A DNA stretch of 64,000 nucleotides from OM182 bacterium MED-G28. GTDB taxonomy: Bacteria; Pseudomonadota; Gammaproteobacteria; Pseudomonadales; Pseudohongiellaceae. The notes under the pieces were generated by a model, which made no database searches, had not been told where the DNA came from, and saw only the letters and a program-made list of their open reading frames with translations. This document shows positions 45,908-55,668 of the stretch, piece by piece. The stretch is from the NCBI GenBank assembly GCA_002457215.1, contig NTJZ01000009.1, forward strand, positions 1-64,000. The letters run 5' to 3'. The first letter of the stretch is position 1; every line of letters begins with the position of its first letter. The translations under genes and the position numbers were made by a program.

Positions 45908-46535
45908 TCTTAAAATTCAAAAAATCAGGAATTAGCTTATGCTACACAGAATGCCAGCAGAGTAACACTGCGGATACACTCTCGAATGAAACAAAATGTG
46001 TCTATGCTGCAAATAACGTGGACTTCCAAACATTTTTAGTAACCTTGAAAAATCTGAAAATTCCATCATAGGTTCAAAAAATGATGGATTGGGAGCTAGG
46101 CCTTTAATATGAAGAAAAACAACCGCATCAAGGATAATGTTCCTTCGGGAAACGAAGAAAAACCACCATTGAGAATTTTTCCCAATAGTTTCATTTTTGG
46201 ATTTAACTCTTAAGCCCCAAGACTTTCATAAACCATTGATAGGGTTAGCAATCAATTTAAGTAGTCAGCGGATCTTTTTCGACTTTATTTCTAAAACTCA
46301 AAGTTGAAGCTTAAAATATTAGACAAAGGTAATTCGGGAAGAATTTTTGTGTATTATTAATCGGGAAATAGATACTCACTGATAAGAATTTTAAATAACC
46401 TAAACCCCCGCCCAACCCCGTCTATCTATCTCATTAAGACCTATTAAGGCTATGGACTGTCGCGTCGGGAGTGTTTATGCTCCATTCACGAAATACAAAA
46501 GTGCATGAATCTGAACTTTAAGGTTGCCACTGATA
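45908..46535 (+). other. 628-base divergent intergenic region
   Basis: AT-rich region between the NosR-like gene (minus) and a PQQ dehydrogenase (plus); it must hold both promoters. The only ORF with any support is a 34-codon frame at 46109-46213 (start MKKNNRIKD) with AGG nine bases upstream, too weak to call. No tRNA, repeat array or terminator seen. Confidence 0.5.
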
Positions 46536-48302
46536 ATGAAAATAAAAACATTTTCGATACTTACCGCAATGCTCTGTATTTTTACTAGTCAGAGCTATTC
46601 TCAAATCCTCGACTTCGATGCGGTCACCGATGCGATGTTGCAAAATCCACCGGATGAAGAGTGGTTGAGTTGGCGCGGCACACCGAAAAGCTGGGGTTAC
46701 AGTGGTCTCGATCAAATTAATACCGATAATGTTGGAAATCTGCAACTAGTCTGGTCTTGGGCGATAGATGATACTGGCTCGGGCCAAGCTGCACCCTTGG
46801 TTCACAATGGCGTCATGTTTATTCCTGGACCTCGAGGTGTAATTCAAGCACTGGATGCCGCAAACGGTGATTTGATTTGGGAATATCGACCTGGCATCAC
46901 GCCATCTATAGATGGAACTGATCTCGAAATTTCCGCAGAAAAATTAGGTGATGCCGCCTTGCCAACAACTGCGTATGCAGGAGTAGGTCGAGGAGTCCAA
47001 AAAAATATTGCACTCTATGGCGAGATGATCTACTCAGCGACAGAGAACGCGAGTATTAGAGCACTCGATGCACGCACTGGCTTGCTGGTTTGGGAATCAC
47101 AAACTGCTGACCCTGGCTTGGGGTATTTTTATACGGCAGGACCGATCGTAGCTAATGGCGTCTTGGTTACTGGAATCACTGGTTGTGAACGCTATAAGGA
47201 GGATGTCTGCTTTTACACGGGGCATGACCCTCTGACTGGCGAAGAGCTCTGGCGTTTTGCAACTGTCGCTGCACCAGGCACTCCAGGCGGTGATACTTGG
47301 GGGGATTTACCGCTGAGATTTAGAGCCGGCGGCGATTCCTGGCAAGCAGGCAGTTACGATCCTGACCTAAATCTTGTCTACATGGGAACTTCTCAAGCGA
47401 AGCCCTGGGCGCGTGCAGTTAGGGGTACTGATGGTGATGCGCTTTACACTAATTCAACAATTGCACTTGACCCCAACACTGGAGATATGTCCTGGTACTA
47501 CCAACACCTTCCTGGTGAAACGCACGATATGGACGAAACATTTGAATCTGTCTTAGTCGATATCGACGGTCGGGAATCAATCTTCAAAATGGGAAAACTT
47601 GCAATTCTCTGGCAATTAGATCGACGCTCTGGCGAGATCATAAAAGCCACTGATGTTGGTTATCAAACAATCGTTAATGTAAATCCAGTCAATGGTAATG
47701 TTACTTATCGTGATGGCATGATTCCCAGAATCGGGCAGCAGATCGATATGTGCCCAAGCACTTCAGGATTTAAAAGCTGGCGGGCTATGGCCTACTCTCC
47801 TCAAACGCAGGCAATGTATATTCCAATCACTCTTAATTGTGAGCTGGCGACATTTGGTCCTACTGAGCAAGTTTTAGGTGGTGGAGGTGTTGGGCCGGTT
47901 AGGCGCATTAATTATCCTCACCATGATGCCGAAGAGAACTTAGGCGAACTTCTAGTATTAGATATCCCCAGCGGCGAGGTTAAATGGCGTTACCGCCAGC
48001 GCGCCCCGATCAACTCGGCTGCGCTGACCACAGCTGGAGGGTTAGTAATTGTCGGTGACTGGAATCGGTACTACTATGCTTTGGACGCCGAAACTGGTGA
48101 AAAACTATGGCAGACTCGCACTACAACTTCTGCCCAAGGCTTTCCTATCTCTTACATGATCGACGGTCGCCAATACATTGCTATGCCCGCCGGAGTTGGT
48201 GGGGCTAGTTGGTCAGGCATGCTGCCTAGGGATCTCGCACCTGAATTAAGTCGTCCTCGAAATGGAAATTCTATTAATGTCTTTGCGCTACCCACTGATT
48301 AG
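46536..48302 (+). CDS. PQQ-dependent dehydrogenase (eight-bladed quinoprotein)
   Basis: A 588-residue exported quinoprotein. SP cut near SYSQI; then WLSWRGTPKSWGYSGLDQIN, the family opening. Blade motifs: ALDAANGDLIWEYRPG, ALDARTGLLVWES, DPLTGEELWRFAT, VLDIPSGEVKWRYRQ and ALDAETGEKLWQT. GDTWG and the PGETHDMDETFE region surround the expected active site. Cysteine pairs (GCERYKEDVC) may form a disulfide. The gene overlaps the following cytochrome c gene by 26-41 bases depending on the start, indicating coupling of dehydrogenase and acceptor. A TTG at 46524 is an alternative start. Likely an alcohol or sugar dehydrogenase. Confidence 0.92.
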   Translation: MKIKTFSILTAMLCIFTSQSYSQILDFDAVTDAMLQNPPDEEWLSWRGTPKSWGYSGLDQINTDNVGNLQLVWSWAIDDTGSGQAAPLVHNGVMFIPGPRGVIQALDAANGDLIWEYRPGITPSIDGTDLEISAEKLGDAALPTTAYAGVGRGVQKNIALYGEMIYSATENASIRALDARTGLLVWESQTADPGLGYFYTAGPIVANGVLVTGITGCERYKEDVCFYTGHDPLTGEELWRFATVAAPGTPGGDTWGDLPLRFRAGGDSWQAGSYDPDLNLVYMGTSQAKPWARAVRGTDGDALYTNSTIALDPNTGDMSWYYQHLPGETHDMDETFESVLVDIDGRESIFKMGKLAILWQLDRRSGEIIKATDVGYQTIVNVNPVNGNVTYRDGMIPRIGQQIDMCPSTSGFKSWRAMAYSPQTQAMYIPITLNCELATFGPTEQVLGGGGVGPVRRINYPHHDAEENLGELLVLDIPSGEVKWRYRQRAPINSAALTTAGGLVIVGDWNRYYYALDAETGEKLWQTRTTTSAQGFPISYMIDGRQYIAMPAGVGGASWSGMLPRDLAPELSRPRNGNSINVFALPTD

Positions 48303-48711
48303 ACAAACATCTTTACAACTCTTTGCTTTTTATTGCTGCTCAGTCTCCTCAATGACAATTAGTGCACAGTCATTGCAAGATGGCATTTATACCGCCATCC
48401 AAGCTGAGCGTGGCGCTGAAGAGTACGCTGCACGCTGCGCTTCTTGTCACTCGACTGATTTGCGGGGCAATAGTAATTCCCCCAGTTTGATTGGTTTGAG
48501 TTTTATGTTTATCTGGGAAGGAAAGACTCTAGGAGAACTGTTCCATAAGATGAGTACTGAGATGCCTACTGAGAGCCCTGGCAGTTTATCAATGCAAAGC
48601 TACGCATCTATACTCGCATTTATTCTTAGATCCAATGATTTCCCTGCCGGGGATACGGATCTTGCTGCCAGCGCAGACGCTCTTGCGTCGATTCCGATTT
48701 CTTCAAATTAA
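48277..48711 (+). CDS. c-type cytochrome, partner of PQQ dehydrogenase
   Basis: About 144 residues: signal peptide (LFAFYCCSVSSMTISAQS) and one cytochrome c domain with CASCH heme motif (RCASCHSTDLRGNS) and likely Met ligand in MPTESPGSLS. It begins within the end of the dehydrogenase gene in another frame (starts at 48262 or 48277 are both possible). This pairing of a quinoprotein with a monoheme cytochrome is the normal electron-transfer arrangement in periplasmic alcohol oxidation. Confidence 0.9.
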   Translation: MSLRYPLIRQTSLQLFAFYCCSVSSMTISAQSLQDGIYTAIQAERGAEEYAARCASCHSTDLRGNSNSPSLIGLSFMFIWEGKTLGELFHKMSTEMPTESPGSLSMQSYASILAFILRSNDFPAGDTDLAASADALASIPISSN

Positions 48712-48749
48712 GTAATTATGTGTTGAGAAATAGGCGCCTCAATTACTTA
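48709..48749. terminator. Possible bidirectional hairpin between convergent genes
   Basis: TAAGTAATT (48709-48717) pairs with AATTACTTA (48741-48749); the inner TTGAG/CTCAA offers alternative pairing. Both stop codons lie inside the arms. No T run, so termination is only plausible. Confidence 0.35.
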
Positions 48750-50543
48750 AGAGTCTAGATGATCGTTAATGACCCTGATAAACCCCGGTCCATATTTTTC
48801 CAATTTTCGCTCACCTACCCCCGACAGCATTTCGAAATCTTCCATTGTCTGAGGCAATCGTAAGCACATTTCCTGTAATGTAGAATCATGGAAAACAACA
48901 TAAGGCGGCACACTTAAGTCCTCAGCGAACATTCGTCGGCAGTCTCTTAGTGCTTCCCACAGAGCAATATCCACCTCCGCCGCCAATTGGATTTTAGTTT
49001 GTTGCTTGGCGACTTTAACCTTATTGTCTTTTCGCAGCTCAATATTTTCTTCACCCCGAAGCAATGGTCGACATTTTTCCTCCAGACGTAACGCCCCAAA
49101 ACGATCTAGATCCACACTCATATAACCTCTCGCCACTAGCTGTCGATATACCGACCGCCACTGATTATTGTCGAGATCTTTCCCGATGCCATAGACAGGT
49201 AGATTTTGATGCTCAAATTGGAATATTTTGTCAGAATGACTGCCCCGCAGAACGTCGATGAGATGATTCACACCGAATCGTTGGTCTGTACGGAAGGCTG
49301 CGCTGATTGCCATACGACACGCTTCCGTTCCATTCCATGTATCGACTGGTTCTAGGCAGGTGTCGCAGTTTCCGCAAGGCTGTTCAAGTTTCTCACCAAA
49401 ATAACTTAATAATACCTGTCGGCGACAACTTGTAATCTCGCAGAAACCCAACATGGCATTCAATCGATGCTGCTCTGCCCGTTTGTATTCTTCATTGCCA
49501 TCTGACGAAGCCATCATCTGCCGCAACTTAATAACATCTTGCAGACCATAGATTAACCAGGCATTCGCAGGCAAACCGTCACGACCAGCACGACCAGTTT
49601 CTTGATAGTAAGACTCTACAGTCTTCGGCATATCAAGATGAGCCACGAAACGCACATCCGGCTTATCGATGCCCATACCAAATGCGATAGTGGCAACAAT
49701 AATAAGCCCGTCTTCTCGCAGGAAGCGTGACTGATGCCGCTGGCGAATCTCAGGCCCTAATCCTGCGTGATAAGGAAGAGCATTGAATCCTTTTTCGGTT
49801 AGCCAGGCCGCAATGTCTTCAGTTTTCTTCCGAGATAAACAATAGACAATACCGGCATCGTCGTTGTGTTCATTTTTCAAAAACTTGAGTAATTGTTGTT
49901 TGGCATTGTATTTAAGCGCTATACGATACTGAATATTCGGACGATCAAATCCAGAAATGAACTGTTTGGCTTCATCCAAATAAAGACGCACAATAATTTC
50001 TTCTCGCGTTCTAGCATCGGCTGTTGCCGTTAGAGCAATACGCGGCACTGAAGAAAACAATTCATGCAACAAACTAAGCTGTAAATAGTCAGCGCGGAAA
50101 TCATGACCCCACTGTGAGACGCAATGGGCTTCATCAATCGCAAACAAGGCAATATCAATTTCTCCCAATAGCTGGAGTGTTCTTGTTTGGACAAGTCGCT
50201 CAGGTGCTATATACAACAGATCTAATTCGCCACTTCTTAGCTGATGTTGGATATTCTCAACTTCTTCATCTAATACAGTGGAGTTAAGAAAGGCAGCTTT
50301 AACTCCAAGCAACCGCATAGCATCGACCTGGTCCTGCATCAAAGCGATTAAGGGGGAAATCACTACGGCACAACCGGGCCTTATTAATGCTGGGACCTGG
50401 TAACAGAGCGACTTCCCACCGCCAGTAGGCATCAATACTAGGGCATCCCCACCATTAACCACAGTATCAATAATTTGGCTCTGAGGCGGGCGAAAGCTTG
50501 AATATCCGAAAACTTGATGCAGTATTTGTTGCGGGCTTTTCAT
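48747..50543 (-). CDS. recQ: ATP-dependent DNA helicase RecQ
   Basis: A 598-residue RecQ helicase with full domain order: the N-terminal Q-motif region FGYSSFRPPQ, Walker A TGGGKS (40-45), DEAH box (137-140) followed by CVSQWGHDFR, helicase motif VI ETGRAGRDG, the zinc subdomain with CRRQVLLSYFGE...CGNCDTC, a winged-helix (RQC) domain and a C-terminal HRDC domain (about 520-598). It unwinds DNA in the RecF recombination pathway. Housekeeping gene of normal length. Confidence 0.97.
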   Translation of the reverse strand: MKSPQQILHQVFGYSSFRPPQSQIIDTVVNGGDALVLMPTGGGKSLCYQVPALIRPGCAVVISPLIALMQDQVDAMRLLGVKAAFLNSTVLDEEVENIQHQLRSGELDLLYIAPERLVQTRTLQLLGEIDIALFAIDEAHCVSQWGHDFRADYLQLSLLHELFSSVPRIALTATADARTREEIIVRLYLDEAKQFISGFDRPNIQYRIALKYNAKQQLLKFLKNEHNDDAGIVYCLSRKKTEDIAAWLTEKGFNALPYHAGLGPEIRQRHQSRFLREDGLIIVATIAFGMGIDKPDVRFVAHLDMPKTVESYYQETGRAGRDGLPANAWLIYGLQDVIKLRQMMASSDGNEEYKRAEQHRLNAMLGFCEITSCRRQVLLSYFGEKLEQPCGNCDTCLEPVDTWNGTEACRMAISAAFRTDQRFGVNHLIDVLRGSHSDKIFQFEHQNLPVYGIGKDLDNNQWRSVYRQLVARGYMSVDLDRFGALRLEEKCRPLLRGEENIELRKDNKVKVAKQQTKIQLAAEVDIALWEALRDCRRMFAEDLSVPPYVVFHDSTLQEMCLRLPQTMEDFEMLSGVGERKLEKYGPGFIRVINDHLDS

Positions 50544-50731
50544 TGGAGACGCAGTATAGCCAGACTTAAGCTAAAGCAGACAATTTTTAATGAATATTAT
50601 CAAAGATGGACCGAATGCTGGGGTGCTGGCGCAATGTTTATTAACAAATATTCCTCTAGGAAAACAAAACTATTTGCATCTCCTCTCGATTGACGCCAAA
50701 GTATAGAGACAGATTTTAATCAGTCAGAGAA

Positions 50732-51088
50732 TTGAAATTGACTATAACGAACACAAAACTATTTCTATCATTTGTTACTTTTCCGCTACTTTCTTTCCTG
50801 GTTTTCTCTAACTGGGCATACTCAATAGCGAACGATACAAGCTACTTAGATGGCGGTTTCGTAATAGTTCTTTATTTTCTTAGCATTTCAAGTGTCATAG
50901 CCTGCAACTCACCTACTCTATGGATAGCTGCATTTATTCCTGCGCTAGGACTTATCATTTATGGCATTAGGAAAAGAACTACATTCTCCTATTTATTAAT
51001 AAACAGTTGTCTTTTAGCGATATTCGGCATTCCTGTTGCTCTGGCTATCACAGGAACAGCCAGATTCTGCTTTTCTTTCTTAGGCTAG
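50732..51088 (+). CDS. Small unknown membrane protein
   Basis: A 118-residue protein with three to four hydrophobic segments (FLSFVTFPLLSFLVF, GGFVIVLYFLSISSVIA, LWIAAFIPALGLIIYGI, LLINSCLLAIFGIPVALAI) and short basic loops (RKRT). Starts with TTG at 50732; no ATG fits and no strong ribosome site, so the start is uncertain. No family recognised. The length and even hydrophobic spacing favour a real gene. Confidence 0.5.
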   Translation: MKLTITNTKLFLSFVTFPLLSFLVFSNWAYSIANDTSYLDGGFVIVLYFLSISSVIACNSPTLWIAAFIPALGLIIYGIRKRTTFSYLLINSCLLAIFGIPVALAITGTARFCFSFLG

Positions 51089-51181
51089 AAACTAGAGAAC
51101 AGTATTGCATCTAGTGATTGTGACCGTAGCCTTAGCCCATTACTATCTCCCAATAGAACACAAATTAGATTCGAGGGTACT

Positions 51182-52477
51182 ATGTTTCGCTTAATCATTG
51201 CTTCCACTTTCCTAGCTTCATTTATAGGGTTTGCTGTCCCCACCTCGGCTCAAGACGAGGTTAAGGTGATACGAGCAGGCCAACTTCTCGACGTAACCAA
51301 TGGCCGCATGCTTAGCGATCAGCTCATCGTCGTCCGTAATAATGTAATTGAGGCTGTCGGCGATGCAAATCGTATCAACATCCCATCTGGTGCAATTGAA
51401 ATAGACCTCTCTAATTCAACCATTCTGCCAGGGCTTATTGATGCCCATGTCCACCTCACGAGCGATGCTTCTGTAAATGGCTATGACTCACTTAGTCGTT
51501 CTTCAATCCGCAATGCACTTTACGGGACTTATTCTGCCGGCCTAACACTTCGCTCTGGTTTCACTACAGTGCGCAATGTTGGTGCTGTGGCCTATGGAGA
51601 CGTTGCGCTACGAGACAGCATTGTGGACGGAGAAGTCGCTGGCCCAAGAATGATAGTGGCCGGTCAATCCTTAGGAATTACCGGCGGTCATTGTGACAAT
51701 AATTTACTGCCTGCCGAATATGATTTTAATGCGGGTGGCGTTGCTGATGGGCCCTGGGCTCTTCGTCAGAAAGTAAGAGAAAATAACAAGTATTCCGCTG
51801 ACTTAATTAAGTTCTGTGCTACTGGCGGGGTAATGTCAAAAGGTACAAGCCTTGGCGCACAGCAATTCACCCAAGAAGAAATGAACGCAATCGTCGATGA
51901 GGCCCACACACTAGGGATGAAAGTTGCAGCACATGCCCATGGAACAAATGGCATTCAGGCTGCGATTAGAGCTGGCGTAGATTCCATTGAGCACGCTTCC
52001 ATTTTGGATGATGAAACAATCCGGTTGGCACTTGAATACGAAACAGCATTGGTGATGGATATCTATGTATCTGACTATATCCTAGAATCGGGAACGGAGG
52101 TGGGCATGTTAGAAGAGTCTCTTGCGAAGGAACGCGAAGTTGGCCAAGTTCAGCGGGAAAGTTTTCAGCGCGCGCATGCTGCCGGTGTAAACATCGTGTT
52201 CGGATCTGATGCTGGAGTCTATCCGCACGGATTGAATGGTCGACAATTTTCAAAAATGGTGGAATTCGGTATGAGTCCAATGCAAGCGATTCAAGCAGCA
52301 ACTTTAAAAGCTGCAGCTTTACTAGGTCTAGAAAATCAAGTGGGCACATTAAATGAAGGCGCTTATGCCGATCTCATCGCAGTGCAGGGAAACCCTCTGG
52401 AAAACGTTTCCCTGCTTGAAAACATAGGTTTTGTCATGAAGGACGGTGAAGTATTTCTAAATCAATTTTCAAACTAG
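51182..52477 (+). CDS. Exported amidohydrolase, imidazolonepropionase/prolidase-like
   Basis: A 431-residue metal-dependent amidohydrolase with signal peptide (cut near TSAQDE). The TIM-barrel metal motif is LIDAHVHLTSD, followed by KFCATGGVMSKGTS, AAHAHGTNGIQAAI, DSIEHASILDDE and FGSDAGVYPHG, giving two metal sites. The frame ends with the beta-domain motif GTLNEGAYADLIAVQGNPLEN. Relatives exported in gamma-proteobacteria cleave dipeptides or cyclic amides. Alone in its unit; ATG at 51182 is preceded by GAGGG. Confidence 0.92.
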   Translation: MFRLIIASTFLASFIGFAVPTSAQDEVKVIRAGQLLDVTNGRMLSDQLIVVRNNVIEAVGDANRINIPSGAIEIDLSNSTILPGLIDAHVHLTSDASVNGYDSLSRSSIRNALYGTYSAGLTLRSGFTTVRNVGAVAYGDVALRDSIVDGEVAGPRMIVAGQSLGITGGHCDNNLLPAEYDFNAGGVADGPWALRQKVRENNKYSADLIKFCATGGVMSKGTSLGAQQFTQEEMNAIVDEAHTLGMKVAAHAHGTNGIQAAIRAGVDSIEHASILDDETIRLALEYETALVMDIYVSDYILESGTEVGMLEESLAKEREVGQVQRESFQRAHAAGVNIVFGSDAGVYPHGLNGRQFSKMVEFGMSPMQAIQAATLKAAALLGLENQVGTLNEGAYADLIAVQGNPLENVSLLENIGFVMKDGEVFLNQFSN

Positions 52478-52647
52478 TGGGTTTACAAGATAATTTTGCA
52501 CATAGAACCTGCCATCGCTTTCTCTACTAATCCAGCCGCTAGAAAGTCACGGACAAGAGCGGAGTCGATGCGCTACACTAGGGCGCTCTGCCCTTTTGAG
52601 GTCAAAGCTTAATCAGTCTCCAAAAACAAAAATAATGGGGTCCCGAA

Positions 52648-53547
52648 ATGAATACCACTCTTAGGCTAAGCGTGATTAGCCTGCTTGCTCTACTCGCATT
52701 CCCTTCTGCAAATGGGCAGCTTTCCGATACGGCTAGCTGGGCTGCTAATTTACAAAACGATTTCAGGGCGATTCCTGATATTACTTATCGCCGTGCGAAT
52801 GGCGTCGAACTAAAGATAGACGTTTATCAATCCCGTAATACTGACGGCCCCGCACCAACCTTCATCTACTACCACGGAGGTGGCTGGGTTGGTGGGTCTA
52901 AGGAAGCCAATGTACTGCGCTTAATCCCTTATTTAGAGCAGGGGTGGGCTGCTGTGAATGTCCAATACCGACTAGGCAATGTTGCCCTAGCGCCTGCCGC
53001 TGTTGAGGATAGTCTGTGCGCTCTGCGTTGGGTCGCGCGCAACTCTGAGCAATATGGATTTGATACAGAACGGTTAGTTGTATCGGGAAACTCGGCTGGA
53101 GGTCACCTAGCGTTAACAACAGGAATGATCTCCTCGGAAGCTGGCCTTGATCGCCAATGCCTCGGCAATGAGACACCAGAAGTTGCAGCAATCGTAAATT
53201 GGTATGGCATTACTGACGTTGGCGATCTATTAAACGGTGTTAATCAAAAAAATTATGCCGTACGTTGGCTGGGAAGTCAGTCTGACATGTATGAAATTGC
53301 CGAACGGGTATCCCCCCTAAAGTACATTCGCGAAAATCTTCCTCCGATAATTACGATACATGGTGACGCGGACCCCGTTGTTCCCTATGAACATGCTGTA
53401 CAGTTACACCAAGGTTTAGATCGCGCCAAAGTCTCCAATGAACTAGTTACTATACCTAATGGACTCCACGGAGGGTTTCCTGCGGATGAAATGCTCCGAG
53501 CTTATGGATCAATCTTTTCGTTTCTCGACAGCCATGTAAACAACTAA
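52648..53547 (+). CDS. Exported alpha/beta hydrolase, HSL/BD-FAE-like esterase
   Basis: A 299-residue esterase with signal peptide. FIYYHGGGWVGGSKEA is the HGGG oxyanion motif of the hormone-sensitive-lipase group, GNSAGGHLAL the nucleophile elbow, IHGDADPVVPYEHA the catalytic Asp, and NGLHGGF the His. ADVQYRLGN-like strands and WYGITDVGDLL match bifunctional acetylxylan/feruloyl esterases. It sits 114 bases before the next PQQ dehydrogenase. Likely releases acyl groups from small esters or glycans. Confidence 0.9.
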   Translation: MNTTLRLSVISLLALLAFPSANGQLSDTASWAANLQNDFRAIPDITYRRANGVELKIDVYQSRNTDGPAPTFIYYHGGGWVGGSKEANVLRLIPYLEQGWAAVNVQYRLGNVALAPAAVEDSLCALRWVARNSEQYGFDTERLVVSGNSAGGHLALTTGMISSEAGLDRQCLGNETPEVAAIVNWYGITDVGDLLNGVNQKNYAVRWLGSQSDMYEIAERVSPLKYIRENLPPIITIHGDADPVVPYEHAVQLHQGLDRAKVSNELVTIPNGLHGGFPADEMLRAYGSIFSFLDSHVNN

Positions 53548-53661
53548 TCATTAATCGATAACATTTAAGTACTGCGAAAGATTTCATCAACCCAAGCTGC
53601 CAGCTTCACAGAGACACCGTCTCAACCCTTAGAAGCTGCAGAGAGTAAGCAGGAAAACGCA

Positions 53662-55623
53662 ATGAGAACGAGCATAAACGCACTCTTTTTATTGATGTCA
53701 CCAGCGCTACTGCTAAGTTGCGGTGAACAGAACCTTGATTTCACGAGTGCCGCGCATAGTGCTCAGTGGAAGCACCATGGTGGTGATCATAGTTCCTCCA
53801 AATATGCACCATTCGATCAGATTAATGCAGGCAATTTTGAACAACTAGAAGTTGCATGGCGTTGGGAGTCAGCTGACCTGAGGCTCCCAGAAGACCAAAT
53901 ATTCCCAACAGGTGATTATCGAGCCACACCGATTTATGTGAATGGGATTATTTACACTGCCACAAACCACAGCCAAGTGGTTGCATTAGATCCGATGACA
54001 GGAGAAGAATTATGGCTCTTCGATCCTGAAAGTTATGTCTTTGGGCCGCCCAATTTCTCGCCGATTCAAACGCGCGGTATTGAATACTGGACTGACGGCG
54101 AAGTAGAAAGGATCTTTGTCGCAACAATCGGGAAGCAACTCGTCTCAATCGACATACATACTGGACTACCTGATCCAAACTTCGGGGATAATGGTTTTGT
54201 CGATTTAAAACAAAACCTCGGCCGTCTCGAATTTGAGATGAACAACATTACCCATGGCGCGCCGCCGATTGCGGTAAACGACTCAGTAATCGTTGGTTCA
54301 AAAATCTACGACTACAGTATGAACAACCGCAGTCCTCCCGGACATGTCCGTGCTTATGATACCCGTACTGGTGAATTCAAGTGGCGTTTCAATACCATCC
54401 CCCAACCCGGCGAAGATTTTAATGATACTTGGGAAGATGGTTCGTGGGCGACGGCCGGCAATACTAATGTATGGACGTATATGGCTGCAGATGATGAACT
54501 TGGTATTGTCTACTTACCTACATCCACCCCAACTAATGACTATTGGGGCGGTTACCGATTAGGTGAAAACCTTTATGCAGAAAGCATAGTAGCTCTAAAT
54601 GCCGAAACCGGGGACCGAATCTGGCATTTCCAAACAGTTCATCACGGCCTTTGGGACTACGACATTGCGTCGGCTCCAAACTTAATCGACATCGTTGTTG
54701 ATGGGCGCCCCATAAAAGCAGTCGCTCAAGTTTCAAAAACTGGATTTACTTACGTATTCGATCGGGTGACCGGCGAGCCAGTTTGGCCAATTGAGGAAGT
54801 TTCTGTGCCCCCTTCAACAATTCCTGGCGAACGCGCACATCCGACTCAACCAATTCCAACCAGACCTGCACCTTTCGAACAGATCGGAGCAACGGAAGAG
54901 GACTTAATTGATTTCACGCCAGAGCTAAGAGAAGCTGCTTTAGAAATTGCCAGTAATTTTGTGCTTGGCGATATCTTCACACCGCCCATCGTTATGGGAA
55001 CCGATGATAAAACGTCCACTTATGTTGTGCCTGGAGCTGGCGGTGGTGCAAATTTCCCTGGCGCCTCCATGGACCCCGAAACTCAGATTCTCTACATACC
55101 TTCTGTGACCCGACCTACTGGCATGTCTCTTATTGAACCACCAGAGGGAACCTCTGATTGGCCTTATGTAATTCGTTATGACCGGAGCCAAGGACCGCAG
55201 GGACTGCCATTGCTGAAACCTCCTTATAGAAGAATAACCGCAATAAATCTCAATACAGGAGACCATGAATGGCAAATTCCTCTTGGGAAAGGGCCTACTG
55301 ATCATCCCGCAATTTCGCACTTGAATCTAGGTGACTTGGGCTCAGTATTCAATGACGTAGTCGCTGAGGGCGGCTTACTAGTCACAAAATCTCTGGTAAT
55401 CTCCTACCTTGCTGCTAAGGATGAGATTGGACCTGAAGAAACCGGTTCGATACTCGTTGCTTTTGATAAGCAATCAGGGATAAAAACAGGCGAATTGCTG
55501 GTAGATCAACGTTTACACGGACCTGTTATGAGTTATGAACATGAAGGAAAACAATTTATCGCTGTAGCCGGCGGCGGGCGCGATAAAGATGATGAATTAT
55601 TGGTATTTGCACTACCAGAATAA
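53662..55623 (+). CDS. PQQ-dependent dehydrogenase, glucose-dehydrogenase-like, lipoprotein
   Basis: A 653-residue quinoprotein with a lipobox (LLLSC, Cys near 20). WKHHGGDHSSSKYAPFDQINAGNFEQL is the opening of the membrane glucose dehydrogenase group; blades end in ALDPMTGEELWLFDP, ALNAETGDRIWHFQT and AINLNTGDHEWQIPLG. HHGLWDYDIASAPNL, an active-site signature of this group, and PGAGGGANFPGASMDP are present. Lipidation replaces the membrane anchor of E. coli Gcd. Followed after 45 bases by a cupin-type protein on the same strand, presumably co-transcribed. Substrate sugar or polyol unknown. Confidence 0.92.
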   Translation: MRTSINALFLLMSPALLLSCGEQNLDFTSAAHSAQWKHHGGDHSSSKYAPFDQINAGNFEQLEVAWRWESADLRLPEDQIFPTGDYRATPIYVNGIIYTATNHSQVVALDPMTGEELWLFDPESYVFGPPNFSPIQTRGIEYWTDGEVERIFVATIGKQLVSIDIHTGLPDPNFGDNGFVDLKQNLGRLEFEMNNITHGAPPIAVNDSVIVGSKIYDYSMNNRSPPGHVRAYDTRTGEFKWRFNTIPQPGEDFNDTWEDGSWATAGNTNVWTYMAADDELGIVYLPTSTPTNDYWGGYRLGENLYAESIVALNAETGDRIWHFQTVHHGLWDYDIASAPNLIDIVVDGRPIKAVAQVSKTGFTYVFDRVTGEPVWPIEEVSVPPSTIPGERAHPTQPIPTRPAPFEQIGATEEDLIDFTPELREAALEIASNFVLGDIFTPPIVMGTDDKTSTYVVPGAGGGANFPGASMDPETQILYIPSVTRPTGMSLIEPPEGTSDWPYVIRYDRSQGPQGLPLLKPPYRRITAINLNTGDHEWQIPLGKGPTDHPAISHLNLGDLGSVFNDVVAEGGLLVTKSLVISYLAAKDEIGPEETGSILVAFDKQSGIKTGELLVDQRLHGPVMSYEHEGKQFIAVAGGGRDKDDELLVFALPE

Positions 55624-55668
55624 AAAAACAGAGACATAAGATATGCAGAATTGCTAATGGAGCAAATT

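Noticed and set aside
45889..46071. 60-codon plus-strand frame across the NosR-like start
   Set aside because: Starts inside the NosR-like gene on the opposite strand, has no ribosome site and would run through the promoter.
46109..46213. 34-codon ORF in the 628-base divergent gap
   Set aside because: Only a weak AGG nine bases upstream; the peptide has no signal, TM or overlap with a neighbour. Left out of gene calls.
50590..50706. 38-codon ORF upstream of the small membrane protein (start MNIIKDGPNAG)
   Set aside because: No ribosome site and no recognisable composition; lies in a promoter-like gap after recQ. Probably chance.
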